DNA of 12,293 bases from Desulfurococcales archaeon (GTDB lineage Archaea; Thermoproteota; Thermoprotei_A; Sulfolobales; NBVN01), in contig JALWQN010000133.1 of assembly GCA_027083115.1 (NCBI GenBank), positions 1 to 12,293 of the forward strand. The letters are read 5' to 3'. The stretch's first letter is position 1; each line of letters begins with the position of its first letter. Under the pieces are notes generated by a model, which was not told the origin of the DNA, made no database searches, and was given only the letters and a program-made list of their open reading frames with translations. The position numbers and the translations under genes are program-made. This document shows, in pieces, positions 1 through 7,117 of this stretch.

Positions 1-105
1 CCTCCTCACATGCTTAGACTCCACCTCAACATACCTTATGCTGAAGTACAGGGCTAACCCGGCCAACACAACGTAAAGCACAATCATGTAGGTGGTGAGA
101 ATCAT
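1..105 (-). CDS. Small membrane protein, N-terminal part (cut by left edge)
   Basis: The reading frame begins with ATG at 105-103 and runs open to position 1, giving 35 residues. It starts MILTTYMIVLYVVLAGLALY, a single hydrophobic helix, followed by a polar stretch with basic residues ending KHVRR. That pattern suggests a membrane anchor with the rest of the protein on the cytoplasmic side. The ATG shares one base with the TAA stop of the transporter gene upstream (TAATG), a typical translational-coupling junction, and a GGTG lies about 8-11 bases before the ATG. I do not recognise the family. It is probably an accessory membrane protein co-expressed with the OPT transporter. The remainder lies outside the window. 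Confidence 0.6.
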   Translation of the reverse strand, partial: MILTTYMIVLYVVLAGLALYFSIRYVEVESKHVRR

Positions 106-1823
106 TACATCACACCAGCTAAGGAAGCAATGATTGATAAGGCAATACCTAATCCAGCACCAGCAAGAGCTAGGGAAGAATAAGCTATTAGTCCCTCATA
201 AACGTCAGTACCTACACGTAAGGCCACATACTTTATTGCTGCCGCAATAAGGAAAAGCACCCCAACATCAGGGGTTAAGGTCATCCCGATCAGTATGGCG
301 TAGAGGGATACGCCACCTAACTTAAGGAACTTAAGAAGCAAGTAAACGGAGACCGCAAATAAAGCACCAATAACTATGGATAATGGATTAAATGACGTTA
401 AGTCGCCCCTGAAGATCGAGTCCATCCACGTGACTACAGGCACCCACCTAAGCAAATTAAGTTTCGGGGAGTGAAGCCCGAAGACAGACAGCATTAAGTA
501 ACCGTAAAATAGAGTGATTGGCGCAGCAACAAGCATCGAGAGCATCAGCCAATAGACCGGGACCTCAGGATCAACATCTAATGACCTGCCGGCCTTCACA
601 GCATTTAATGTTGCTCCAGCAACGAATTGAGGCATTGGGACCCCAGTGTATGGGTCCAGAAACACGTAAGGAACTGCTGACCTGCTTCCCGCAGCAAATA
701 GGGTGAGTGTAGCTAAAGGCAACGTTGATTGGGATGCTGTGCCGGCCTCACCCACGACTCTAATCGTGACTAAAGCAAGGAATAACTGGAGCACTATGTA
801 GAAAGGCAGAACAATAGCTAGCTTTAGAGTAACTCCAGACAGGAGAATCACTGGAACAATAGTGGAAGAAATCATTACTACAGCCACCAAAAAGTACTTA
901 ATTAAGTACTTGCTTAACGATAAATACCTGAATGTAGCTCCAAGAACCCTCCTAGCCTGAAAGATGTATACGGCTGAAGCAATAATTATGAAGCCAGAAA
1001 TCATGGAGGCTATGTATGGGGCTGCTGCAGTAGTTAAGTCAGAGTAACTCATGGTCGGTAAAGAAATCAGGAGGCCCTCACCAACTAACGCTGGCGTGAG
1101 CACAAGGAAAGTTAAGGTATTGCCTAACCCAACACCTAATGATGTGTTTAGAGGTATTAATAGAGCGAAGAAGAAGATGAATACATCTAATGAAAGACCT
1201 ATTGACGATCCAGGCAGTATTGTCTGGAGTTCGGGCGTCAGGTCTAGGGAAGGATTACCTAATGCTATAATTAATAATTCCGAAACCAAGCCCGTGAGAA
1301 CTGCAGCAATCACGCTCAAGGACCTTAAGGCCTTCCCCACCTCAACCATGATTGCTGTGGCTCCACCAACAGGAAAAGATAGTCTCTCCTTCTCTAGGAA
1401 GTGCTTATGGAAAACGTAAGCTATTAGCGCTCCTGAAGCCGAAACAGCTGTTGCGTAAAGATAGAAGGAATACGTGTTTAGTGAGATACCTAAGCCCTGC
1501 CTGAAGTACATCCATGAAGGCAACTTAAGTTGCTGTGGGTCACCCACCTCAGCCAGCATTGTGTAGGTTATGTACATGCCCGAAGTTATTGCTGTGGAGA
1601 GTGAGCTTCCGAAAGCCACAATAACCCCTAAGAAATGCTCAAGGATTGTTGGGTACTCCCTAAATATTAGCTTATGTATGATGAGGTACAGTATAGATGC
1701 GACAATACCTGCTAATTCAGAAGTCGTGTAGCCAGTGACTGCGTAACCATACGTATCTATGAACCCCATAAGTAAACCAGTTATTAAACCAACAACCACT
1801 GCCCTAATCAGTGGCTTAAACAA
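105..1823 (-). CDS. OPT-family oligopeptide transporter-like membrane protein
   Basis: This is a 572-residue, very hydrophobic protein with roughly 14 membrane-spanning segments. The family is identified by the overall pattern and by LSFPVGGATA at residues 148-157, which matches the L-x-F-P-x-G-x-A/T-x-A signature after the third or fourth helix in OPT (oligopeptide/metal-chelate transporter) proteins. Later segments are rich in Gly, Ala and Ser, as in that family. OPT proteins import small peptides or metal-siderophore complexes by proton coupling; the substrate here cannot be read from sequence. At 572 residues it is slightly short for the family. The start is TTG at 1823-1821, only 3 nt after the stop of the DUF447 gene, and a perfect AGGAGGGG sits at an ideal distance upstream. 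It is the middle gene of a three-gene operon. Confidence 0.8.
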   Translation of the reverse strand: MFKPLIRAVVVGLITGLLMGFIDTYGYAVTGYTTSELAGIVASILYLIIHKLIFREYPTILEHFLGVIVAFGSSLSTAITSGMYITYTMLAEVGDPQQLKLPSWMYFRQGLGISLNTYSFYLYATAVSASGALIAYVFHKHFLEKERLSFPVGGATAIMVEVGKALRSLSVIAAVLTGLVSELLIIALGNPSLDLTPELQTILPGSSIGLSLDVFIFFFALLIPLNTSLGVGLGNTLTFLVLTPALVGEGLLISLPTMSYSDLTTAAAPYIASMISGFIIIASAVYIFQARRVLGATFRYLSLSKYLIKYFLVAVVMISSTIVPVILLSGVTLKLAIVLPFYIVLQLFLALVTIRVVGEAGTASQSTLPLATLTLFAAGSRSAVPYVFLDPYTGVPMPQFVAGATLNAVKAGRSLDVDPEVPVYWLMLSMLVAAPITLFYGYLMLSVFGLHSPKLNLLRWVPVVTWMDSIFRGDLTSFNPLSIVIGALFAVSVYLLLKFLKLGGVSLYAILIGMTLTPDVGVLFLIAAAIKYVALRVGTDVYEGLIAYSSLALAGAGLGIALSIIASLAGVM

Positions 1824-1826
1824 TAA

Positions 1827-2444
1827 TTAACCCCTCCTGAAGCGCGCTAACCTACTCCTTAACTCAAGAGCAATTTCCCGAACTTCATCACTCCCTAACC
1901 TCTCAGCAATCAATAAGTATGGCTCCATACGCTCAACCAGCATACTGGCGACCTCAGGATTAACTTCAGCGAACACCTCAGCCTTAGTTAAGTAAATCAT
2001 TACCTCAATAAGTAATGCGTCAGCCCTGCTGTAAGCGAGCCTAGATCCTGAACCCAAATAAGCATCTAGTGGCTTAACCAATACTTCAGCATAACCTAAG
2101 ACACGATCCTCTAAAACCTTCAGAACCTCTCCCTCAACATATAGGTCAATACCCCCATCAATCACTGGAGTCTTAACTTTTCTCGAACCCCTAAACCTCA
2201 GTTCCTTCAACCCATAAAGAGACCTATAGAAAAGTAAGGAATCCCAAGTTAAGTTAATAGTTAATTCAGGAAACATCCTCAAATTAACGTAGGTTTTGGT
2301 AGTTAAGTAAGGTCTGAGAAGCAAGTAAGGTCTCTCTAGATCCACACCCATAGGTGCTGTATTAGGTGACCCGTCCTCATTCAGAGTCACAACTATGCCT
2401 TCATGATGCCCATGCCTAAAGAAGGTCTCCAGCAACTCCTCCAT
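1827..2444 (-). CDS. DUF447 family protein (flavin-binding split-barrel fold)
   Basis: The protein has about 205 residues, the usual DUF447 (COG2457) length. The N-terminal part EGIVVTLNEDGSPNTAPMGV (residues 15-34 from ATG 2444) is the characteristic 'E-x-hydrophobic-T, xxDGxxNxAPxG' strand-turn of split-barrel flavin-fold proteins. Family members are archaeal or found in methylotrophs; structures show an FMN-type split barrel but the reaction is unknown. As I recall, homologues sit in H4MPT-linked C1 gene clusters, which fits mptE divergently next door. A longer GTG start at 2459 is possible. I prefer ATG 2444 because it gives a leader of about 13 nt behind the TATA-like box, as elsewhere in the window, and the protein starts MEELLETFF. 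It is the first gene of an operon with the OPT transporter. Confidence 0.8.
   Translation of the reverse strand: MEELLETFFRHGHHEGIVVTLNEDGSPNTAPMGVDLERPYLLLRPYLTTKTYVNLRMFPELTINLTWDSLLFYRSLYGLKELRFRGSRKVKTPVIDGGIDLYVEGEVLKVLEDRVLGYAEVLVKPLDAYLGSGSRLAYSRADALLIEVMIYLTKAEVFAEVNPEVASMLVERMEPYLLIAERLGSDEVREIALELRSRLARFRRG
1831..1838 (-). promoter_or_regulatory. Strong Shine-Dalgarno site for the OPT gene
   Basis: AGGAGGGG on the minus strand lies 7 nt before the TTG start of the transporter and inside the last codons of the DUF447 gene. It decides the TTG as the start and supports translation of OPT from a shared message. First genes of transcripts in this window have no comparably strong motif. 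Confidence 0.75.
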
Positions 2445-2470
2445 GCCTGAGCCACTCACCCCTAATACCA

Positions 2471-2487
2471 GTTTAAAGTATTAATTG
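2471..2487 (-). promoter_or_regulatory. Archaeal promoter of the DUF447-OPT operon
   Basis: On the minus strand this AT-rich block contains AATTAATACTTTAAAC. Either AATTAATAC (2478-2486) or TTTAAA (2472-2477) could be the TATA box, placing transcription start about 25 nt downstream, near 2457 or 2449, close to the start codons at 2459 and 2444. Confidence 0.5.
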
Positions 2488-2489
2488 AC

Positions 2490-2501
2490 TTCTTTATTAA
2501 T
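2490..2501 (+). promoter_or_regulatory. Archaeal promoter of mptE-mptG
   Basis: TTTATTAA at 2493-2500 is a good archaeal TATA box, about 26 nt before the expected start of transcription near 2523. The leader to the TTG start of mptE would be only about 5 nt, nearly leaderless. It faces away from the DUF447 promoter in a gap of less than 90 bp. Confidence 0.5.
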
Positions 2502-2527
2502 ACGTTATAGCAGGTGTAGCTGAGGAA

Positions 2528-3259
2528 TTGAATCTGAAGGACCCCCAAACATGGACTCATATCTATAATATAATAAGGGAGGATTTCGGCTTCATTAATG
2601 AGCTCGACTCGTTCTCCGCATCACTTCTTTCTTTAATGCTTCAGGATTACGGGAGTGAAGCGCATAAGAGTGTGGAGAGACTTAGGGAACTTATTCAGGG
2701 AAGAAAAGCTTTAGTGGTTGGCGCCGGCCCGGGATGCGTTAACCTAAGAAAATACGTTCATAAATATGATGTAGTTATTGCTGCTGATGGTGCCTTAAGG
2801 TGCTGCATTAATGAGGACGTAATTCCAGAGATCGTGGTTTCTGACCTGGATGGGCTAAGCATTAAGGAATTAATTGGTTTTGATGGGGTTATTGTTGTCC
2901 ACGCACACGGAGATAACGTAGTCAACATACTTACCTTTATTCCATCACTTAAGAAAGCAAATAAATTAGTTGTAGGAACACATCAGTCATCAACTAATTA
3001 CTCACTACTTAACGTTTTCGGTGGCTTCACCGACGGTGATAGGTCTGCCTACCTAGCGAACTACTTTGATGCCAGAAAAATAGGTTTGGTGGGCTTTAAT
3101 TTCTCTGGCGTGGTCGGTAAGTACTCTAAGCCCTACCTAACTGATGACGTCAGCGCATGGCCAACCAAGAGAAGGAAGCTTTATTGGGCCAGGAGATTGA
3201 TTTCTTTGTTGAGGACTGGTGGTGAGGTTGACGTCAGGTGCTACGACTGTGAAGATTAA
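2528..3259 (+). CDS. mptE: 6-hydroxymethyl-7,8-dihydropterin pyrophosphokinase, MptE-type (DUF115)
   Basis: MptE uses ATP to diphosphorylate 6-hydroxymethyl-7,8-dihydropterin, preparing the pterin half of methanopterin-type cofactors. The 243-residue length fits the archaeal family. Visible marks, in order: a W-x(3)-Y-x(3)-I-x-x-D-F-G N-terminus (residues 9-21), GAGPG at 65-69, AADGA at 85-89, SDLDG at 105-109, HAHGDN at 125-130, GFTDGDR at 166-172 and GLVGFNFSG at 186-194. The Asp-rich motifs are the expected metal and diphosphate sites of DUF115. The start is TTG 2528, preceded by GAGG; an in-frame stop at 2498 rules out a longer protein and no better start is near. The 3' end overlaps mptG, whose product makes the partner substrate. 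The C-terminus has an odd Cys-rich tail, RCYDCED. Confidence 0.85.
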   Translation: MNLKDPQTWTHIYNIIREDFGFINELDSFSASLLSLMLQDYGSEAHKSVERLRELIQGRKALVVGAGPGCVNLRKYVHKYDVVIAADGALRCCINEDVIPEIVVSDLDGLSIKELIGFDGVIVVHAHGDNVVNILTFIPSLKKANKLVVGTHQSSTNYSLLNVFGGFTDGDRSAYLANYFDARKIGLVGFNFSGVVGKYSKPYLTDDVSAWPTKRRKLYWARRLISLLRTGGEVDVRCYDCED

Positions 3260-4196
3260 GGCAGGGTACAGGATTCACTTAGGGTTCTACAGGTTTAGCG
3301 ACCCACCATTTATTTATGGTTCATTAGGTGCTTCAATCCTTAATCCGGGGCTTGAGCTGGTCGTACGTGCCGACTCAAGCAATGAACTAATTATTGAGTC
3401 ACCAACGAAGGAAAGCAAGAACCTAATAAACTCTGCAATCAAGTCTGTCTCCCCATCATTCGGGGGTTACGTGAGGATTAAGGGCTTCATAAGGCATCAT
3501 GTAGGTCTAGGGACTCGAACCCGGCTAATACTTGCTGCCTTAACCGCCATGAAGGGGTTAGGCATTATTGGAAGTACTGAAGAATTGATTGATGAAGCCC
3601 ATAAGTTAGGTGTAGGCAAGTACTCCGCAGTAGGTTTGTACACCTTCCTTGAAGGTGGGTTAGTTATAGATGCAGGGAAAGAATTTAGCTCCCCTCAATC
3701 ACCTAAATTACTTATTAGGTTGCCAGTACCTAGGGAATGGCGGGTTATGCTAGCCTTACCCTCAGGCATTCATGGCTTGCCTGAGCATGCTGAAGAACCA
3801 ATAATGAATGAGCCCAAGACTTTTAGCAGGCAGAAAGATCTTTATTCTTCATTACTTACCTTAATATATTCACTTAGGGTGAGGGATTTTGAGCTATTCA
3901 CGAAATCCATTAATAGAATTCAGGAGTTGACTGGGGAGTATTTCTCTAAATATCAGGGAGGCATTTTCTGCTGTGATGAATCGAGATTTATTGCTGAGGA
4001 ACTTAAAAGAAGAGGCCTTAACGGCATAGGCCAAAGCAGCTGGGGTCCCCTAGTTTATGGCTTCACTAATTCCTTAAAGAAAGCAAGGGAAGTCGCTAAC
4101 TCTTTAAGGAATTACTTGAGGGAAGTAGGTGTAAGCCATGATTTATGGGTGACGAGCGTTTCTGGAAGGGGGTACCTAATGAACACCACCCAATAA
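3249..4196 (+). CDS. mptG: Beta-ribofuranosylaminobenzene 5'-phosphate synthase-like protein (GHMP superfamily)
   Basis: Beta-RFAP synthase joins p-aminobenzoate to phosphoribosyl diphosphate with loss of CO2, the first committed step of the arylamine half of methanopterin. Family marks from GTG 3249 (315 aa, normal length): AGYRIHLGF near residues 5-13, YGSLGASI at 23-30, HHVGLG followed by TRT at 83-91, GVGKYSAVGLYTFLEGGLVIDAG at 121-143, and PVPREWRVMLALP at 159-171. All align with the known order of blocks. An alternative GTG at 3219 adds ten residues; 3249 is preferred because the protein then opens MKIKAGYRIHLG, like homologues, with AGGTG 8 nt upstream. It overlaps mptE by 11 nt, so the two are probably translationally coupled. 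Oddity: the glycine-rich loop reads GLGTRTR where I recall GLGSGTQ or similar in characterised enzymes, so activity is not assured. Confidence 0.82.
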   Translation: MKIKAGYRIHLGFYRFSDPPFIYGSLGASILNPGLELVVRADSSNELIIESPTKESKNLINSAIKSVSPSFGGYVRIKGFIRHHVGLGTRTRLILAALTAMKGLGIIGSTEELIDEAHKLGVGKYSAVGLYTFLEGGLVIDAGKEFSSPQSPKLLIRLPVPREWRVMLALPSGIHGLPEHAEEPIMNEPKTFSRQKDLYSSLLTLIYSLRVRDFELFTKSINRIQELTGEYFSKYQGGIFCCDESRFIAEELKRRGLNGIGQSSWGPLVYGFTNSLKKAREVANSLRNYLREVGVSHDLWVTSVSGRGYLMNTTQ

Positions 4197-5162
4197 GCAA
4201 GCCCAATAAAAAACTAATGAAATAATTGCATTAGAAACCATCAGGGTGAGGTAATACTTAATTACTTCCTTCTCAGTCAGGCCCTCATTCAAGGTCAATA
4301 ACTGAACTAAAGTGACTGGCGCCTCAGGCTTTAATGAGGCATGCATCCTGAAGCTACTGTCTAGATAAACGGGTCTTTCCTTAATTCTTGCGCGATTAAT
4401 TAAGCCCTTAATTGACGTGAGTATGCTGAAACCGTTTAGACCTAGAGGCACTAGAAGAAGGATAAATAAGTACTCCCTACGTAAAGCTATTGCTGCTGAA
4501 GTTATGGCTGCCCCCATCATGAAGGAGCCTACGTTACCGTTTAGTGTTTTAGCGGGATAGAAATTGAAGGGTAGGTAAGCAGCTACTGAAGCAATCAGTA
4601 CAGCCACTAAAGTGTATGCGTGAGGCAAGGGCTTCGGTCCTGGAAGAAATGCTGACGCACCTAATGAAACAAGTATTATCAGTGTGGATGCTGGAGCCAA
4701 CCCATTATGGGTGTCAGCCATATTCAGTGCGTTGCACGCTATTGAATACGCCACAAGAAGAAGTAATGGATACAGAATCGTTATCCTTAACTCACCTACT
4801 AAAGGGATAAAGGGCCTTGGCCTGTACATTCTTGCTAAAAGAACAGGTAAGGAAGGGAGGGTGAAGACCAATACCTTCATCCTAGCATCAATATCCTTGA
4901 AGTCGTCGTAGGTGCCCAGAAGACCAGCAGTCAGTATTGCAAGGAGAAAAACACTTAATTGAAGGTCCCCATCAGCTAAAGCCCATAGAAAATCAACCGA
5001 GAAAATAACGAGTAAGGCGAGGCCGCCCATGCTTGGGATCAGGGGCATTATAGGTTTATGCATGTCCTTAGCTAAGAACCCATGCTTCCGCTGCAACTTA
5101 ATCACGAAGTAAGTTAGTAAGGGAGTAAGGATCGCGTCAGCAGCAACCATTACTGCATCCAA
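4176..5162 (-). CDS. Polyprenyl-phosphate GlcNAc-1-phosphate transferase-like (Glycos_transf_4: WecA/MraY/Alg7 family)
   Basis: Membrane enzymes of this family move a sugar-1-phosphate from a UDP-sugar to a polyprenyl (in archaea, dolichyl) phosphate, the first step of N-glycan or other lipid-linked glycan assembly. The 328 residues show about ten membrane helices and the family motifs in order: DMHKP at 33-37 and MGG at 45-47, TYDDFKD at 84-90 (Mg-binding DD), NALNMADTHNGLA at 144-156, NFYPAKTLNGNVGSF at 200-214, and HASLKP at 274-279. Two deviations stand out: Asn210 sits where bacterial enzymes have the Asp of GDxGS, and the NxxDG-type loop reads NMADTHNG. Start is TTG 5162 (or ATG 5150, four codons later) behind a TATA-like box. 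The gene converges on and overlaps mptG by 21 nt. An AglH-type role is likely but the sugar is unknown. Confidence 0.8.
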   Translation of the reverse strand: MDAVMVAADAILTPLLTYFVIKLQRKHGFLAKDMHKPIMPLIPSMGGLALLVIFSVDFLWALADGDLQLSVFLLAILTAGLLGTYDDFKDIDARMKVLVFTLPSLPVLLARMYRPRPFIPLVGELRITILYPLLLLVAYSIACNALNMADTHNGLAPASTLIILVSLGASAFLPGPKPLPHAYTLVAVLIASVAAYLPFNFYPAKTLNGNVGSFMMGAAITSAAIALRREYLFILLLVPLGLNGFSILTSIKGLINRARIKERPVYLDSSFRMHASLKPEAPVTLVQLLTLNEGLTEKEVIKYYLTLMVSNAIISLVFYWACLLGGVH

Positions 5163-5192
5163 ATACCAAACCCAAAAAACCTCGATTAGTAA

Positions 5193-5200
5193 GTTAAAAA
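5193..5200 (-). promoter_or_regulatory. TATA-like box of the glycosyltransferase gene
   Basis: TTTTTAAC on the minus strand lies about 26 nt before an expected transcription start near 5170, giving a leader of roughly 8 nt to TTG 5162 or 20 nt to ATG 5150. Confidence 0.45.
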
Positions 5201-5224
5201 CTCAACTAATGAATCGATAAGGTA

Positions 5225-5236
5225 GTTAGGCCTAAC
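5225..5236. promoter_or_regulatory. Perfect 12-bp palindrome, candidate operator
   Basis: GTTAGGCCTAAC is a perfect palindrome in the divergent gap between the glycosyltransferase and the ATP-grasp gene. It ends 5 bp before the TATA-like box of the ATP-grasp gene (5242-5250), where transcription factors often act in archaea. No regulator is identified. Confidence 0.35.
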
Positions 5237-5240
5237 CACT

Positions 5241-5250
5241 GCTTAAATTT
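5241..5250 (+). promoter_or_regulatory. TATA-like box of the ATP-grasp gene
   Basis: GCTTAAATTT centres near 5246, predicting transcription start about 5272 and a 12-nt leader to ATG 5284, which contains GGTAAGGAAA. Confidence 0.5.
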
Positions 5251-5283
5251 GGGCTAACTCCTTAGTTACTGGTAAGGAAAACC

Positions 5284-6171
5284 ATGAAGATTGCAGTAAT
5301 TCATGACTCACCAATACCTCCACCCACAGCTAGGGAGCTCTTAGTTGAGTTAGTAAGGGAGGGGTGTGAAGCCACCTACTTAAGAGTTTCGAGGGTATCG
5401 GCTCAAGTAAGTGACGAAGGAACATCGATAATTTATGGGAGAGGAAAGAAGCTCAGAATTGATGGTGGGATAATTAGGGGTTTAGGTCTAACAATGACTA
5501 CCGAGACCCTCTTCAAAAGAATAAACACGCTGAAAACTATTGAGTCGACAGGAAGCTACCTAATTAATTCACCCGATTCAATACTTAAGGCAAGAGATAA
5601 GTTCAGGGCCTCCCAAATACTTTCAGCTAATGGCTTACCAGTTCCTGAGACTCTAATCACCGAAGACATCTTCCTAATCCCGGACATAGTTCGGGAGTGG
5701 GGTAGGGCAGTAATCAAGCCCTTAATGGGTAGCATGGGTTACGGTTCCATCATGGTTGATAACCCAGACCTAGCATTCATGATTGCCAGAGCCTGGCAGT
5801 CTTACGGTCAACCAATAATGATCCAGAAATACAGAAGGAAGTTCGAGAGGGACATAAGGGTGTTTGTTGTTGGGAACGAAGTAATAGGAGCTATTTATAG
5901 GTATGCCCCACCAACAACATGGAAAACTAATGTAGCCCAGGGAGGTAAGGTCTCTAGAGCAGTAATTAGTGATGAGATTGTTGAATTAGCTCTTAGGGCG
6001 ACTAAGGCTCTAAACCTTGCTTACTCTGGTGTCGACATAGGTGAGACGGATGAAGGACTAGTTGTTTACGAAGCCAACACCATGCCTAACTGGCAGGGCT
6101 TTACTGAGGGAATGGGCTTTAGCCCAGCCAGTAAGATAGCCCACTTAATTATTGACTTGATCAAGAAGTAA
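5284..6171 (+). CDS. RimK-family ATP-grasp ligase, candidate tetrahydromethanopterin:glutamate ligase (MptN-like)
   Basis: ATP-grasp enzymes of the RimK group activate a carboxylate with ATP and join it to an amino group, usually adding glutamate. The 295-residue protein has the full layout: an N-terminal domain starting MKIAVIHD, KARDKFRASQILSANGLPVP at 102-121, the ATP-binding VIKPLMGSMGYG at 143-154, RDIRVFVV at 189-196, TNVAQGG at 215-221, GVDIGE at 249-254 and the metal-binding YEANTMPNWQG at 262-272. The subfamily (MptN, CofF, LysX, RimK) is hard to tell by eye. MptN is favoured because mptE and mptG lie 1.1 kb away, and LysX is less likely because no LysW carrier protein (C-terminal EDWGE) is present nearby. 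ATG 5284 is the clear start. It is a single-gene unit, divergent from the glycosyltransferase gene. Confidence 0.85.
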   Translation: MKIAVIHDSPIPPPTARELLVELVREGCEATYLRVSRVSAQVSDEGTSIIYGRGKKLRIDGGIIRGLGLTMTTETLFKRINTLKTIESTGSYLINSPDSILKARDKFRASQILSANGLPVPETLITEDIFLIPDIVREWGRAVIKPLMGSMGYGSIMVDNPDLAFMIARAWQSYGQPIMIQKYRRKFERDIRVFVVGNEVIGAIYRYAPPTTWKTNVAQGGKVSRAVISDEIVELALRATKALNLAYSGVDIGETDEGLVVYEANTMPNWQGFTEGMGFSPASKIAHLIIDLIKK

Positions 6172-6210
6172 ATGCTTTATCCAGTATTGGTTTGACCTTG
6201 CTGCCCTTCA

Positions 6211-6696
6211 TCACTCCTCATACACACAATCCCAGAATCCCTTAATGAAGTTAGTTAACTTCATTAGTAGTTCGTTCCTTTTCAATCCTTCTGGGTATAT
6301 ATGGCTTAGCTGAAGTTCATCACTAACTAAAACCTTAGTCACTGCTTTCTTTACCTTGCTTGTGCTGAATTCTGCAAGAAGGTAGATTGACTTTGATGGC
6401 TTAATGCAGGAAAGCGTTAAGTTCTTAACATTAACTCCACTATCTAAGAAAATAGCCAGAAGTTCCTTTGTTCCGGAAACCCTAATCCCTTGACTTAAGG
6501 CCTTTTCCCTAACATCCTGAATGAATACCTCCCTCACATCCTCAGTTAGTGAGAATGAGATTACTAAATTACTGCTTAATTGACTTAGGTCTCCTGAGGA
6601 AGGCTCAATCTCAAGAAAAAATTTCTTAAGGGAAAAATCCCTAACAACGTTCACCGGGTCCGCACACAACGAACAAAGCTTTAAAACGTTCTTCAC
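6211..6696 (-). CDS. Conserved-looking hypothetical protein, 161 aa
   Basis: I do not recognise this protein. It opens MKNVLKLCSLCADP, with a CxxC pair at residues 8-11 but no second pair, so it is not a standard zinc ribbon. The rest is soluble, rich in Lys, Ser, Leu and Val, with predicted alternating strands and helices and no membrane segment. Start is GTG 6696. A TATA-like box at 6728-6737 predicts transcription start near 6707, a leader of about 11 nt, so the gene has its own promoter. The stop is directly followed by a second TGA (GAG GAG TGA TGA). It lies tail to tail with the ATP-grasp gene, 39 nt away, and is the last of three small minus-strand genes. Confidence 0.6.
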   Translation of the reverse strand: MKNVLKLCSLCADPVNVVRDFSLKKFFLEIEPSSGDLSQLSSNLVISFSLTEDVREVFIQDVREKALSQGIRVSGTKELLAIFLDSGVNVKNLTLSCIKPSKSIYLLAEFSTSKVKKAVTKVLVSDELQLSHIYPEGLKRNELLMKLTNFIKGFWDCVYEE

Positions 6697-6727
6697 TTAC
6701 TTGGGCGCCCCTACATAAGTTGTGTAA

Positions 6728-6737
6728 CTATTTAATG
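6728..6737 (-). promoter_or_regulatory. TATA-like box of the 161-aa gene
   Basis: CATTAAATAG on the minus strand lies in the 43-bp gap after the 108-aa gene. Its spacing to GTG 6696 gives a leader of about 11 nt. A GGGCGCCC palindrome (6703-6710) lies at the predicted transcription start. Confidence 0.45.
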
Positions 6738-6739
6738 AT

Positions 6740-7066
6740 TCATCGCTTCATACATTCACTACTGAGGAAATTCATGATCTCCTTATAGAGCTTTTCTGGG
6801 TCTTCTGAACATTCAATCCCTACAACGTGGAATGTGACTGAAGCAAGCTTACCTAATACGTAAGCACCTGAAAACCTAACTTTCAGTCCTTCCTTAAAAG
6901 TTAACCAATCGCTCCACTTAACTGAAGCACCGTCAATTTCTTGAGTTACTTTGCTTTCGAAGCAGTATGGGCCTCCCGGTATATCACCTATTGCTTCATT
7001 AGTTGATCCACAAACATAAATTACCTTCAAGTAGTTCATTACTTTATGTTCTATTAGTGTCGCCAT
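6740..7066 (-). CDS. Hypothetical protein, 108 aa
   Basis: No family is recognised. The 108 residues look like a small alpha/beta protein: MATLIEHKVMNYLKVIYVCG, a middle part with DWLTFKEGLKVRFSG, then LASVTFHVVGIECSEDPEKL and a C-terminal helix. Four cysteines (in YVCGS, PYCFE, IECSE and SECMK) are spread out and form no obvious metal motif. ATG 7066 is preceded by AAGGATGG and by a possible TATA-like box, TTTAA around 7100-7104. The gap of 51 nt to the zinc-binding protein gene upstream allows a shared transcript as well. Confidence 0.6.
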   Translation of the reverse strand: MATLIEHKVMNYLKVIYVCGSTNEAIGDIPGGPYCFESKVTQEIDGASVKWSDWLTFKEGLKVRFSGAYVLGKLASVTFHVVGIECSEDPEKLYKEIMNFLSSECMKR

Positions 7067-7117
7067 CCTTGAGACAGCCCTACGAAAGTTCTTCAGGCCT
7101 TAAAGTGATTTAATTCC

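Noticed and set aside
1051..1419. Long open frame on the plus strand opposite the OPT gene
   Set aside because: It is a low-complexity mirror of membrane-protein codons with no family signal or start site; the minus strand gene explains the stretch.
3508..3526. T-arm-like GGGTTCGAGTCCC on the minus strand, suggesting a tRNA or its remnant
   Set aside because: Only three base pairs of the T-stem form, there is no acceptor or anticodon stem around it, and the bases encode the GLGTRTR loop of MptG.
6208..6214. GTGATGA C-box match on the minus strand at the end of the 161-aa gene
   Set aside because: No CTGA D or D' box follows at guide distance, and the motif is simply the stop codon context of the gene.
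6703..6710. GGGCGCCC palindrome as an operator of the 161-aa gene
   Set aside because: Eight bases only, and located in the predicted leader; kept as a note to the promoter, not as a separate claim.
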